A stretch of DNA of 64,000 nt, from the NCBI GenBank assembly GCA_943736015.1, contig OX031068.1, positions 25,490,296-25,554,295 on the forward strand. Direction: 5' to 3'. Below the pieces are notes generated by a model, which saw only the letters and a list, made by a program, of their open reading frames with translations, made no database searches and had not been told where the DNA came from. The position numbers and the translations under genes were made by a program. Positions 48,254 to 59,853 of the stretch are shown here, in pieces; positions within the stretch are counted from its first letter, which is position 1, and each line of letters begins with the position of its first letter. The DNA comes from Tridacna crocea. Taxonomy: Eukaryota; Mollusca; Bivalvia; Cardiida; Cardiidae.

Positions 48254-48480
48254 TTAACTCTTTACCAAACAACAATATTTTAGGCTAGTCCAAACTGAAA
48301 GCATTTGCAGACGACAAAGTAAAAGTGACTGAAAATTTGAAATTTGTTTTGGGAAGGGTAGAAAATATTGTGGGAAAAGGAAAAAATGCTGGTCACCAGC
48401 ATTTTTTTCCTTTTCCCACAATGTTTTCAAAAGGCTTCTTTGTCAGGGTCGTTAAAAGTGGGGATTGTGTGGTAAAGACT
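48254..48480 (+). mobile_element. Family A MITE
   Basis: Complete except that the 3' TTAA reads AAAGACTT; near-perfect palindrome with a T insertion. Confidence 0.88.
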
Positions 48481-48814
48481 TCTTTATCATTTTTAAGTTT
48501 TATAAGGGGGACAAAAAATCATGTATGAAATAATGAATATCATATATTAATTGTTGTGAATATTGTTAAAGCTTACATACTGCCAAACTTGACTGTTCCC
48601 ATTTATTGTACATGTGTATATATTCAGTATGGTTTAGCCTTTCATCACATTGTTTTTGGTATGTTTGGACATCTTTTGACATAATTACATGTATCAAGTT
48701 TAAGTAGTATTTTTCATGGAGGGAAAATGTACACCCATTCATTGAGTTGTCAGAAGTTACATGATTTTTTTTCTCAGTGATATTTTGTCAAGAATGTTTC
48801 ACCATAGCAGACTA

Positions 48815-49211
48815 GATCAAAAATCAGACTGCATGGTTTGTGTAGTCTGATCTTGACATAGTCTAGCTGCCATGGCAACTAGAATTGTAAAAGGTTTTTT
48901 TGACCCTTTTCCTAAACAATCCCTGGCATTCACAACCCTGAAAAAAAACACTTTTGAAAACATGTGGGAAAGGAGAAAATGCTGGTAACCAGCATTTTCT
49001 CCTTTTACCACAGCGTTTTCTACAATCTCCGAACAAATCTTAGTTTTTGAGTCACTTTTGTTTTGTTGTCTGCAAATGCTTTTGAGTTCAACTGGTCTAA
49101 AATTTTCTATGTGTGGTAAGAAGTTAAAGATCAGACTGCATGGTTTATGTAGTCTGATCTTGACATAGTCTAACTGCAATGGCAACTTTAATTGTGAAAG
49201 GCTCTTAAAAG
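48815..49211 (-). mobile_element. Family A MITE flanked by a direct repeat of about 80 bp
   Basis: The MITE is 48899-49127. Both sides carry ATCAGACTGCATGGTTT...GTAGTCTGATCTTGACATAG (48823 and 49131), a family G-like sequence, with about eight differences. Confidence 0.85.
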
Positions 49212-50209
49212 TCAAAATTATTGACAATTTCAGCTGTGTGTATTTAGTACTGCAGGTAATAAAAGTGATTCAGATTATGGGACTAATAATTTTGAAGCCA
49301 AGGACTAGCATTAACATGGGATCTGCCACGGCAATATGACTGAAGTGATTATGAATGCAGCGAAAGACAACTTTCAATCAATCACATGTTCAGATATAAT
49401 TTTTACAAGGTAAAAAATATTGTGGTATATGTATATGGAAAAAGTGCTGTTTTCAAAAGTTGTTTTCATCAAGGTTGCAAAAAGGTAGAATTGTTCACCA
49501 AACAAACAAAGTTATAAATCACTATTATTTCACACTGTGTTTTTGGATTCTTTCATGTGCATGGAAAAATAGCTCATTGAATAGAATTAAAAACTACAGA
49601 ATAATGTGACAAAAGGTTAAACCAGTAGGGCTGAATGTTTCACTGTTAGAGATGGGAATCTTATAAATTGTCTTCTTTTTTTTTTGTCATTGTAAACCTT
49701 TGCTGAGAAAGAGAGTTTATGTTAACTTGTACATAGGTATATTATTTCCAATAAATATCATGGGGCATAAAATACGTGTTTTGTCTTGCTTTTAGAAAAC
49801 CTCCCCACTTTCACCCATGCTAGGGCCTTTGGAAGCTTTGATAATGTAAAGCTTTATAAAACATTATTACAAATTGAGAATTTGCTCAAAATTAAAAGGT
49901 CAATATCAATCTTTGTGTCTCTCATAGATTTGCCAGTTGTTGCTCACTTGCATGTAGGCCAATGGAGCAAAACTGGGTCACTGCTGAGATACAGTTATAT
50001 CAAATACTCCATAGATGCACATAACGAACATTCTCCACACTAGCGAGTTTTAACGACTTTGACAAAAAGGTCTTTTGAAAACATAGCGGGAAAAGGAGAA
50101 AATGCTGGTAACAGCATTTTTTTCTAGGTAAATGAGTAGCTTTAATGAGTACAGAGTAAATAAAACATTAGAATGGTTTTATGGAAGTAGCATTACCACA
50201 ATGTAGTCG
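49212..50209. other. Repeat-poor interval
   Basis: One family A fragment at 50044-50135 (ATAGCGGGAAAAGGAGAAAA). An 85-codon open frame at 49786-50043 has no recognisable domain. Confidence 0.45.
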
Positions 50210-50433
50210 TGTAACCCCTCCACCGAAGACAAAATTGTGGACCTGTCAAATTGAGGGCTTTTGCAGATGTCAAATCAATGGCTGAAGTTGTGAACCTTTT
50301 CTCTGAAAGGCTAGAAAACATTGTGGAAAAAGGAGAAAATGCAGTTACCAGCATTTTCTCCTTTTCCCACATGTTTTCAAAAGACCTCTATGTCAAGGTC
50401 GTTAAAACTTGCTAGTTTGTGGTAAAGAGTTAA
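50210..50433 (+). mobile_element. Family A MITE
   Basis: Full length, diverged head (GTAACCCCTCCACCGAAGAC). Confidence 0.85.
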
Positions 50434-52677
50434 CTACTGTAATGAAAGGGTTTAGAAACAAGACATAACGGTACTGTCAGATTTTCTGGTAATTTTCTTG
50501 ATTATCACTCTAGGACACATTTTTTTAAGCCCATTCTGCCAGCTTCTTAGCAGAGGAACTCGACTCTGGCCAATAAGCCTTTGTTCTAGCCTTATACCGG
50601 TACCTACCTGTCCACATGTCTGTTAATTAGCTTTGATTTAAAAGATACTCTTTCCAAAACTATTGGACCAAGATACAATTTTCATCTTTCAAATGCAAGG
50701 AGTTCATAAACTACCCCTATGTCCCTTGAATCATCTATTTTTACCCTTTCACGATTGTATAAATGAATTGCATTTTCAGAAATGCTGAAAATATACTCCC
50801 TCTTCAATATCAAGAGACAGTTCAGTCTTATTCTAGAATAGAAGTGAACAGTGCAGATGAGATCAGACTGCACACTGTGTACTCTGATCTTGATCTACAA
50901 TGTCTAAAAGCTTCCGGAGTTGTCTTTGGTTTGTCATTGGAATCAAATCTACATTATCGTCTGGAAATTATTTTAATTTGGACAGAGCTAAACTTTGTCT
51001 TTTGGTAAAGGGTTAACGAAATAATATTGGTAAGTGTTGTACAGGTGAACCTCGGCGAATTCTTGAATAAGTGAACATTGTCAAGATACAACTGAAATAT
51101 TCTTGAAAACGGCGTACAATATCCTTGTTAACGAGAAGATAAATCAGCGCTTGTCAGTCCGGATCTAAATTTCCTTCAGCAGTACAGATCTATTGGTAAG
51201 GTTTTACGACAGAATTCAAACCTATTCCAGTTCTAAACTTTCTTTCGACTTTCTATCGAAGGCTGTATATATAGCCAGTGGCAAAAGAGGAATTTTGCGC
51301 GTTGCAGTTAACAAGAAGACTTTAAGCACGTGAAAAGGTGCACTATTCAACATGACATATACTTAAATACTGTTGAAAACGTTAAACACACACACACAAA
51401 GCGCTTATCAATCTCAATAAAGACGCTTTTTCATAAGAAAATCTGCTAATCATTCACATGGGTACGAACTGTCTGATGGCAGATGTTTTCACAAATTCTT
51501 TCTTGATTTCGAGCGAATATAACGTGTCACCACAAAAAGGGACAAAAACTTTAAGCCTTTGCGTTTATCATTAGAACGCTTTTCTCAGTTAACAAAAACT
51601 AGGAAGTCTGCAACAACCGTATGTAACTATAACCAGTATCTGAATCAGGAAACAGTGTGACATGTACCTACAAATTTTCAAATATCCCACAGGATACATC
51701 TTCCCCTGCTGCGAAAGTTTCGTTCGAAATGGCCGAATATGGGCTGAAACTTTTGCAGCACCATAAAAGGAGGTTTTCTTTGTCACGGATTTATTTTTGT
51801 ATCATATCTGTTGTCGTGTCGCCAGTCTTTTTTACAATAAATGTACTCGGATAAATTAATCGCAAGATTGTGAATTCGATGCATCACTACAAACTGGGGT
51901 CTAAACTGTTACACTGCCCAACAGATTTTTTTTCCTGTTAGAATTCGTAAATCTGTTAAATTTATGGATGTTGACATGAACTACGAAAACTCTACCATTC
52001 CTTTTTTAACCATTTCCTTCGATTTTAAAACAAACAAGCAATTTGGATATATTTTTTCGATAATTGGTAGATCTATTTTTGAACACCACCAGAAAGAATC
52101 GTGTAGATCAAGATCAGACTATCGAACTCACAACCGGGAAACCTGTACCGTTAGATAATTTAATCCATTTTCAGCCCCTGCCCCCACCCCCATTGCCACT
52201 ACCAGGAAATATTTGCAGACTTTCCACGTGCTTCATTCGGACATGTTTTGTATTCACTGTATAGTGTGTTGTGATAAATAGGCCTATTCATAAAACAATG
52301 TGCATTTTTTTTTGTTTTCCCCTATTTCGTGGATAATTGAATTGATGGGAAACTTTGGAACATAACAAACATCGAGGTGGGTGGAAATATTTGCCTCTTC
52401 GATCTTCATGAGAAATATTTTTTGTTGTAATCATCATTAATAATCAACCTCCTTGGCGCAATACCGGTTTACAAACGCTCCTTCGCTATACAATTAATGC
52501 ATGCATGTATCATTGTCTTTTGAGTCAAAAGAAGAAATAAATGAAACTTTCAGTTTCATTCCGTTGCCAAATAATATCAGTTCGTAAAACAGTTGCAGTA
52601 TTTTTTACCACGTAATAATGACTTTCATGGGTTTTCGCGATTTATGGCGGGGCGTTCTCCGGCACAGTGTAGTATTC
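50434..52677. other. Longest interval nearly free of MITEs
   Basis: Only a family G-like fragment (50855-50900: GATCAGACTGCACACTGTG) and an eroded family A tail (50960-51016) are visible; 51020-52677 shows none. CG dinucleotides look more frequent than elsewhere (judged by eye). No convincing ORF or exon. Confidence 0.5.
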
Positions 52678-52867
52678 CCAGATGACAACATAATAAATTA
52701 TACTGTACATGACCCAAAATCGGGTGGAATTTGTATCCGATAGGCTAGAAAACATAGTGGGAAAACGAGTAATGCTGGATACCAGCATTCACTGCTTTTC
52801 CCATATTTTTTTCAAAAGACTAACTTCTCAGTGTCGTTTAAACTTGGGATTGTGTAGTAAAGGGTTA
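52678..52867 (+). mobile_element. Family A MITE, head truncated
   Basis: Starts at CCAGATGACAACATAAT; ends GTAGTAAAGGGTTAA. Degraded pieces follow to 53260. Confidence 0.8.
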
Positions 52868-53476
52868 AAGCAATCACTTGCATGGCGAATTGATTGCCAT
52901 TGTGACAGGAATCGTTTCTCCTTAATTTTACATCTTGACACGGGAAAGCAGCCAATAACAATCACCATAGACATCATTTTAAACTCTAAACAGACGACAA
53001 CATTTAAGCCTAATTCAAATTGAAAGCGCTTGCAGACGATGTATTAAATTGTTGAGAAAGAATGGTAAAATCGTAGACGAAGGATAAAAATGCTGAATAC
53101 CAATACTAGGCTTGGCTTTGCAGAGCTTTGCCCAGGGACACAATATCATAAACAGATCTGCAAGTGGGAAGCTTTAATGATTTGATTATTACAAATTCAG
53201 CAAATTGGAAAATATTGTGGAAGCTATGGGAGTGTCCTTTGGCAAGGCGAAGCACCAGCCTGGTACAGGTGACGCTCCGGAAACGTGTAGCAGATCGGAC
53301 TGCACGTGACTAATTGTCTGATTGGAGTCTTGAGAATTGTCATGCCCTTGTCTGTTTTAGTTGACGCTCTAGGTTTGCATACGTTATATTACCTACTATT
53401 ACTCTCAGACGATAGCAGTGTCTTTTTAGGGTCGACTGACTTCATAATTGTAGGGGAAACAGGTATTCCTCACAAC

Positions 53477-53704
53477 TTAATCCTTTACTCCATAGATACT
53501 CATTTCTACGCATTGCTTGTAGGAGCCTTGGAAAACATTGTGGCAAAAGGTGAAATTGCTCGTCACGAGCAATTTCACCTTTTGCCACAATGTTTTCTAC
53601 ACTATCAAAAGGTGTCATATACACATAAGAAACGGCTTTATCCTTGCTCTTATTTATGGTCAATTAGAGATACCATAGAAATACCTTATGGGGTAAAGGG
53701 TTAA
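53477..53704 (+). mobile_element. Family B TTAA-MITE, best preserved
   Basis: TTAATCCTTTACTCCATAG to GGGTAAAGGGTTAA. The 67-nt palindrome is perfect: arm with GTGGCAAAAGGTGAAATTGC, centre CGTCACG. Confidence 0.93.
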
Positions 53705-53901
53705 ATACCCGCTGTACTGTCTAATTAAGTAATGAAGTGATGTATTTTACCTGTCTTACCTTTTATGTGTTTGTTTTGTTATGTTGTGTATGTCAACAAA
53801 GGCTTAAATTATCATCTGAGGTTAATACATGTAATTTCTAAGTCGTATTTGTTTATTTTTTCATACTTCGTAGATAATAACTTTCTATGTAGGTCGATGT
53901 T

Positions 53902-54337
53902 TTAACCCTTTACCAAATAGCAAAGTTTTAGACTCTTCCAAGTTGAAAGCCTTAGCAGACCACAAAATTAAAGCCACTCAAAAATTGAAATTTGTTTTGG
54001 GAAGGGTAGAAAAACAGAGCTCCAGATAGAGGGAGTGATTTTGATTTCAAAATTGAAAATATACATTCTTCTGCACCGAACCCTATGTTATGGGTACTCA
54101 TTCGAATTGTCTCATCGAGACAGTTCTAATGAGTACACACAACATAGGGTTTGGAAGAGAAACAATGGATTTAGAATACCATTACTCCCTCATATCTGGA
54201 GCTCTGTAGAAAACATTGTCGGAACAGGAGAAAATGCTGGTTACCAGCATTTTCTCCTTTTCCAAGGATGTTTTCAAAAGGCTTCTTTCACAGAGTCGAA
54301 AAAAAAAACCCACAGGGATTTTTGGTAAATATGTTAA
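53902..54337 (+). mobile_element. Family A MITE split by element F
   Basis: Head TTAACCCTTTACC to GGGTAGAAAA; continues after F with TAGAAAACATTGTCGG to ATGTTAA. TAGAAAA is duplicated on both sides of F. Confidence 0.9.
54015..54206. mobile_element. Element F, 192 bp, hAT-like
   Basis: Inverted ends CAGAGCTCCAGATA and TATCTGGAGCTCTG. A longer imperfect inverted repeat runs inside (ACCCTATGTT and AACATAGGGT; CATTCGAATTGTCTC). The CAG-type ends and 7-bp target duplication suggest hAT (usually 8 bp). Confidence 0.8.
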
Positions 54338-55803
54338 CGCATATGGACTCGTAATTGTTGCTAACATTGTAGTGTAGGAAAATGCGCAAGTGCGATCTAA
54401 TGCTGATTAAAACATTTTGCGTGAACAAGTAAATTGACGCCCTGATATGCTTGTAATTTTAAAACCGGCGAAACGACTGTTTGGGTTCGTGTCTGATCAT
54501 TGCCTCTTCAATTCATTTTAATGTTACTTCGTCAAAAAATGACACCAAAAAGTAAAGTTAGAAATCATTTTCAAAGATCGATGTATAACGGAATAAGGAA
54601 TAATCAAGTAACTATTAGGGCCTGGATTCAGGGTAAACAGCTTCTGTCACAATATTTTCGCATGCATTCTTGTTCTGTATCATCAACATTAATATCTATA
54701 AAGGTGATTTTACAAGATGAACAACTCCTTTTGCCTTAATGTTTTCACGTTCATACATGTTCGGTATCACCACCACTATTTTACAGTGATATTTTCAAAG
54801 TTATCTGCTGCATATTGTTGGTTTACTCCAAAAACATCGTAACTACAGCTTGTTTCAAGCTATGGTTAGGAGATTTTTGAAGTAAACCGACGACATTCAG
54901 TTGAAGCGAACGCTTTACCAGACGACAAAATCATCCCGTAACCTGCTAAATACCAAAACTGTTGCTGTTTCAAAGTCTTTTTTTTTTTTCAAAATATATT
55001 TTTATCAGTGTCAGACGTTGTGCTGTCTGATCTTGATCTATACAGCCCACAAAAGTCCGGCTCGCGCATATCAGGCTAAGAGTTCAGAATTCGCCCATTA
55101 TGACTGACTGCGCAGTCGACAGATTACACGTGGCTCAAAGAATGCATTTCTTTCTTTGAAAACACTTTAGAATTTGTAGGTTACTATTATTGTTCCCCTT
55201 TTCCATAATGTTTTCAAAAGCTCTATCTCGCTGTGATTGTAACAATACCGGGCCAGTTTGGTAGACAGTTTTGATTGAACCACGAGGCATTAGTAACTAG
55301 ACTTCCGGAAGATGTGTTTTTTTTTTTTCAATGTTTTAACAAGACATTGTATTCAAATATTAACTTCAACTTTATTCTTATAGGCTCCAAATTGGTCTAA
55401 TGGTCAGGGGAGTCGACTCGGGAACTCGAGCACCTGAGATCGATACCTCCCGCAAACTGGAAAAAAAAAAACGCAGAGAGAACGGGGAAAAAGAGAAAGA
55501 CAGTTGGATAGAGAAACCAGGAGCCGGATAGAGGATGGGAGAGAAAGACACACATGTAGGCGATGGGGGGTCCCAGGAAAATTACCTTTTACTACTCTGT
55601 ATATTTGGAATTATGAACTTAAATAAAGACGTGTTTAATAAAAGTTTTTTTTTACAAGTTCATAGAACTTGTTTTGCCTGTGCTGAAATTAAGCAAGAAG
55701 AACACCAAATTAAAAGAAGAAAATATTTTATTACTCGAAATGTTTACCATGGAAGCAAATTACCCAAACATACAATTCAACAACCTTAAAAGAAAAAGAA
55801 GAT
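54338..55803. other. Intergenic DNA with small repeats
   Basis: Family G-like core at 55005-55045 (GTGTCAGACGTTGTGCTGTC). tRNA-like SINE head at 55384-55460 (TTGGTCTAATGGTCAGGGG, GAGATCGATACCTCCC). No exon recognised. Confidence 0.45.
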
Positions 55804-56022
55804 TTAACTCTTTAACAAATGACAAATTTTTACACTTGTCTAACATTAAAGCACAAAATAAATGTGACTCAAACATTGAAACTTGACTTTAGAAAAGTAG
55901 AAAACATTGTGGGAAAAGGAGAAAATGCTGGTTACCAGCATTTTCTCCTTTTCCCACAATGTTTTAGGAAGGCTTCTTCCTCTGCGTCATAAAAAAACAG
56001 GGATTGTTTGATAAAGGGCTAA
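55804..56022 (+). mobile_element. Family A MITE
   Basis: Perfect palindrome; 3' TTAA reads CTAA. Fragment of another copy at 56022-56130. Confidence 0.9.
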
Positions 56023-56150
56023 GAAGACACTGGTAAAAGGAGAAAATTCTGGTTACCAACATTTTCCCCAACTTCCACAGTGTTTCATAACCTTTTGCAC
56101 ACAATAACCATTACTTTGAACAATATCTAATTAGTTGACTGTAAATACCT

Positions 56151-56370
56151 TTAATCCTTTAACACACAATCCTGACTTTTAATGACCCTTTGAAAGAGGC
56201 CTTTTGAAAACATTGTGCAAAAAGGAGAAATGTAGGTAACCAGCATTTTCTCTTTTTCCTGCAATTTTTAATACCAATCGAAAAAATAAATAACCATTTT
56301 AACAACATTTGTCGTATGCAATTTGGACCAGTGTAAAATTTTGCTATTTGGTAAAGAAGTGATACAAATT
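56151..56370 (-). mobile_element. Family A MITE, degraded
   Basis: CCTTTAACACACAATCCTGAC to GCTATTTGGTAAAG. Confidence 0.78.
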
Positions 56371-56415
56371 AATGTAAAATTTTGTCATTGGAACAAGGTC
56401 AATACACAAACACTG

Positions 56416-56938
56416 GTCTTTACCACATAAAAATGAGTTTTCAATGACCATGAAAAAGAAGGCTTATGAAAAAGAAGGCTTATGAAAACATTGTGATAAA
56501 CGCAGAAAATGCTGATATCAGCATTTTCTCCTTTTCCACACAATGTTTTCTGACTTGTTGAAGACAGAAATCAAGGTAGAAGTGTTTTGTTCTCTGCAAA
56601 TGCTTTAACCCTTTGCAAAACGACAAAATTTTAGACTTTTCTAATTAAAAGCATTTCCAGATGACAATATCGGCGTGGCAAAAATGATGTATTTTTCTTT
56701 GATAGGTACAAAACATTGTGGGAAAAGCAGAAAATGCTGGTTATCAGAATTTCTCCTATTCTCACAATATTTTCAAACGACTTCTTCCTCAAGGCTGTTA
56801 TATATGGTAAAGGGTTGAGCTTGGCTGATTCTATTCTTCCAAAAGCCAAGTTGCAATTTTTGAGTCATTTATGTTGTTGTCTGCAAATGCTTTCAATTTG
56901 GACCAGAGAAGGATTCTGTCATTTGGTTAAGTTAACCC
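56416..56938. repeat. Three family A copies packed together
   Basis: '-' 56416-56609 (with a 17-bp tandem duplication AAAAGAAGGCTTATGAA), then '+' 56605-56817 starting at the TTAA inside the first copy's ATGCTTTAA, then a '-' partial 56820-56938 lacking the palindrome. Confidence 0.8.
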
Positions 56939-57160
56939 ATTACCACACAATCCCTACTTTTGACGCCCCTGAGAAGGAAGCCTTTAGAAAACATTGTGGG
57001 AAAAGGAGAAAATGCTGGTAACCAGCATTTTCTTCTTTTCCCACAATGTTTTCTACTCATTACAAAACAAATCTCAAAATTTCAGACACTTTTATTTTGT
57101 CGTCTGCAAATACTTTCAATTTGGATCAGTCTAAAATATTGTCGTTTGGTAATGGGTTAA
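56932..57160 (-). mobile_element. Family A MITE
   Basis: Complete, little diverged. Confidence 0.93.
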
Positions 57161-57184
57161 AACAATGGCTGGTTTGAGAAAATG

Positions 57185-57264
57185 TTTAACCTTTTACCAC
57201 ACAATCCCTACTTTTGACGCCCCTGAAATAGAAGCCTTTAGAAAACATTGTGGGAAAAGGAGGT
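57185..57264 (-). mobile_element. Family A MITE, truncated by family G
   Basis: Runs from TTAACCTTTTACCACAC to GTGGGAAAAGGAG and stops where element G begins. Confidence 0.85.
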
Positions 57265-57448
57265 TTAACCCCTTAGGCTGCTAAGTGCGATTCACTGACC
57301 TTTTCAGGACAGTGTAGATTAAGATCAGACTGCACAGAAAGTGCAGTCTGATCTTCATCTACACTGTCCAATGAGGATATACTCTTCTCCACAAGAAAGG
57401 GTTGAAATATCTTTAGGTTTTTACCATCTGCATGAAAGTTTCAATTAA
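57265..57448 (+). mobile_element. Family G TTAA-bounded MITE
   Basis: 184 bp: TTAACCCCTTAGGCTGCTAA; palindromic core ATCAGACTGCACAGAAAG and GTGCAGTCTGAT; AGTGTAGATTAAG and CATCTACACTG; ends CAATTAA. Confidence 0.8.
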
Positions 57449-57673
57449 CCTTTTACTCCATAAATACTTATTTCTACGCATTGCTTGAAGGAGACTTTGG
57501 AAAACGTTGTGGCAAAAGGTGAAATTGCTCGTAACGAGCAATTTCACCTTTTGTCACAATGTTTTCTATGCTATCAAAAGGTGTCATTTACACATAAGAA
57601 ACGGCTTCATCCTTGCTGTTATTTAGGGTCAATTAGAGATGCCATATGAATGCCTTATGGGGTAAAGGGTTAA
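57445..57673 (+). mobile_element. Family B TTAA-MITE
   Basis: Shares TTAA 57445-57448 with G. Palindrome GTGGCAAAAGGTGAAATTGC with centre CGTAACG. Confidence 0.9.
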
Positions 57674-57707
57674 CTCAATTGGCAGGATAAGGGTTAAGTA
57701 ACTACAA

Positions 57708-57896
57708 TTAAACTTAAGGCTGCTAAGCTCGACTCACTGACCTTTTGCAGACAGTGTAGATCAGGACCAGACTGCACAGAATGTGCAGTCTGATCTTGGA
57801 TCTACACTATCTGATAAGGAAATCTATTTCTCCCAAAAGTTCTTTTGGAATAGCACAATTTGGGTTTTTACAATCAGCTTCAAGGTTTCATGTTAA
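57708..57896 (+). mobile_element. Family G TTAA-bounded MITE
   Basis: TTAAACTTAAGGCTGCTAAG; CAGACTGCACAGAATGTGC; ends CATGTTAA, which also starts the next family A copy. Confidence 0.8.
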
Positions 57897-58111
57897 CCCA
57901 TTACCACACAATCTCTACTTTGATGACCCTCAGAAAGAAGCCTATAGAAAACATTGTGAGAAAAGGAGTAATCAGCATTTTCTCCTTTTCCCACATATGT
58001 TTTCTACCCTTCCTAACACAAATTTTAATTTTCGGGTCACTTGTATTTTGTCCTCTGCAAGTGCTTTGAATTTGGACTAGTCTAACATTTTGTTGTTTGG
58101 TAAAGGGTTAA
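57893..58111 (-). mobile_element. Family A MITE, hairpin tip of left arm deleted
   Basis: GAGAAAAGGAGTAATCAGC: about 10 nt around the palindrome centre missing. Confidence 0.9.
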
Positions 58112-58204
58112 TTTAGATTTAACAAAGATAAAGGTTAACTCTGCACAATACAGGCTATTTTAAATTGTAATCCAATGACAAAATGTTAGACTTCTGATTG
58201 TCTT

Positions 58205-58651
58205 TTAAGACCATTTTACTTACTTTAGCCTCATTTACTTTTGTACTTGAAAGAGATTTGAAAGAAATACAGTGTTGAGACTGTAAAGATTTTTTTCAGT
58301 TATCTGTCAAAGCTTAACCCATTACCATGCAATCCCTACTTTTGACGCCCCTGAGAAAGAAGCCTTTTGAAAACACTGTGGGAAAAGGAGAAAATGTTGG
58401 TAACCAGCATTTTCTCCATTTCCCACAGTGTTTTCTATCCTTCCCAGAACAAATTTAAAATTTTCAGTCACCTTTATTTTGTCGTCTGCAAATGTTTTCA
58501 ATTTGGACCGGTCTAAAATTTTCTCGTGTGGTAAAGAGTTAAGACCATTTTACTTATTTTAGCCTCATTTACTTTTGTACTTGAAAGAGATTTGAAAGAA
58601 ATACAGTGTTGAGACTGTAAAGATTTTTTTCAGTTATCTGTCAAAGCTTAA
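58205..58651 (+). repeat. 113-bp TTAA-bounded direct repeats around a family A MITE
   Basis: 58205-58317 and 58539-58651 both run from TTAAGACCATTTTACTTA to GTCAAAGCTTAA and are almost identical. Between them lies the MITE 58314-58542; a second MITE follows at once (58648). Confidence 0.93.
58314..58542 (-). mobile_element. Family A MITE
   Basis: Complete, CACTGTGGG subfamily; head carries the rare variant CCATGCAATCCC. Confidence 0.93.
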
Positions 58652-58873
58652 CCCATTTCCATGCAATCCCTACTTTTGACGCCCCTGAGAAAGAAGCCCT
58701 TTGAAAACATTGTGGGAAAAGGAGAAAATGCCGGTAACCAGCATTCTCTCCTTTTCCCACAATGTTTTCTACCCTTCACAAGACGAATTTCAAATTTTCA
58801 GTCACTTTTATTTTGTCATCTGCAAATGCTTTCAATTTGGACCAGTCTAAAATATTGTTGTTTGGTAATGGGA
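58648..58873 (-). mobile_element. Family A MITE
   Basis: CATTGTGGG subfamily, yet its head shares CCATGCAATCCC with the preceding copy. 3' end reads GGGATA. Confidence 0.9.
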
Positions 58874-58886
58874 TACTCCAGCATGT

Positions 58887-59152
58887 CCTACAACACGCAA
58901 AAAAAGTCATTCAGACATATTTGTAATATGTCGTCTTGGATCAGCCTGGGCAGTCTGTACATCCAAAACAACATATTCCATTCTCATGTAATTTTCTGTT
59001 TTGCACAAGTGTACTCTGGCACAAAATCTAAACTACTCTACTAGTCTAATGTAGTTGTAAAGTTCTGTCTATAATTAGTCTGCACAGATTGCGCAGATTC
59101 AAGACGACACTTTCCATGAAGGTCTGAATGCCTCTTTCCCAGTGTCGCAAGC
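58887..59152. mobile_element. MITE E, diverged
   Basis: CCTACAACACGCAAAAAAAG to CAGTGTCGCAAG; interior TTTTCTGTTTTGCACAAGTG as in the other E copies. Confidence 0.65.
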
Positions 59153-59177
59153 TGCATAGTAAATGCTTATTCCAAGA

Positions 59178-59405
59178 TTAACCCTTTCCCAAACAATCCC
59201 TGGTTTTTACGGGTCGGAATAGAAGCCTTTTGAAAACAATGTGGGAAAAGGGGAAAATGCTGGTTACCAGCATTTTCTCCTTTTCCCACAATGTTTTCTA
59301 CCCTGTCATATAGAAAAATCATCTTTTTAGCAACTGTTAATTTGTCACATGCAAACTGCTTTCAATTTGGTCTGGTTCAAAATTTGCCATTTGGGAAAGG
59401 GTTAA
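59178..59405 (-). mobile_element. Family A MITE
   Basis: Complete, CCCTTTCCCAAAC-type ends; shares TTAA 59402-59405 with the next. Confidence 0.9.
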
Positions 59406-59853
59406 CCCTATACCACACATTTCCAGGTTTTAATGACCCTGAAGGAAATTTGCTTTTGAACATATTATGGGAAAAAGAGAAAATATTGGCAACTAGCACT
59501 TCTGCCTATGCCACAATGTTTTAACCCTTTCTCAAACAACAAATTTTGGCCCAGGGCAAATTGAAAGCATTTTGCAGATGACAAATTATCAGTTGCTAAA
59601 AAGATGATTTTTCTAAAATAGGGTAGAAAACATTGTGGGAAAAGGAGAAAATGCTGGTTACCAGCATTTTCTCCTTTTCCCACAATATTTTCAAAAGGCT
59701 TCTATTCCTGACCCGTAAAAACCAGGGATTATTTGGGAAAGGGTTAAACTCTTTCTTTTACAAATCCTATAAGTAGTGCAAAATTTGATTTGTCCACTGC
59801 AACTTCTTTTAATTTGAACCAGTCCAGTATTTCATCATTTGGTAAAAAATTGC
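59402..59853 (-). mobile_element. Old family A copy interrupted by another
   Basis: Left part to CCACAATGTT; right part resumes after the insertion with TTAAACTCTTTC and ends CATTTGGTAAAAAATTG. Confidence 0.8.
59521..59747 (+). mobile_element. Family A MITE nested in family A
   Basis: Complete, near-perfect palindrome, inserted at the host's GTTTTAA. Confidence 0.92.

Noticed and set aside
49786-50043. 85-codon open frame
   Set aside because: No recognisable domain, splice signals or codon bias.
51589-51854. Overlapping 65-codon frames on both strands
   Set aside because: Short, overlapping and without recognisable similarity; expected by chance.
55384-55460. tRNA gene
   Set aside because: tRNA-like boxes only; no full cloverleaf could be drawn.
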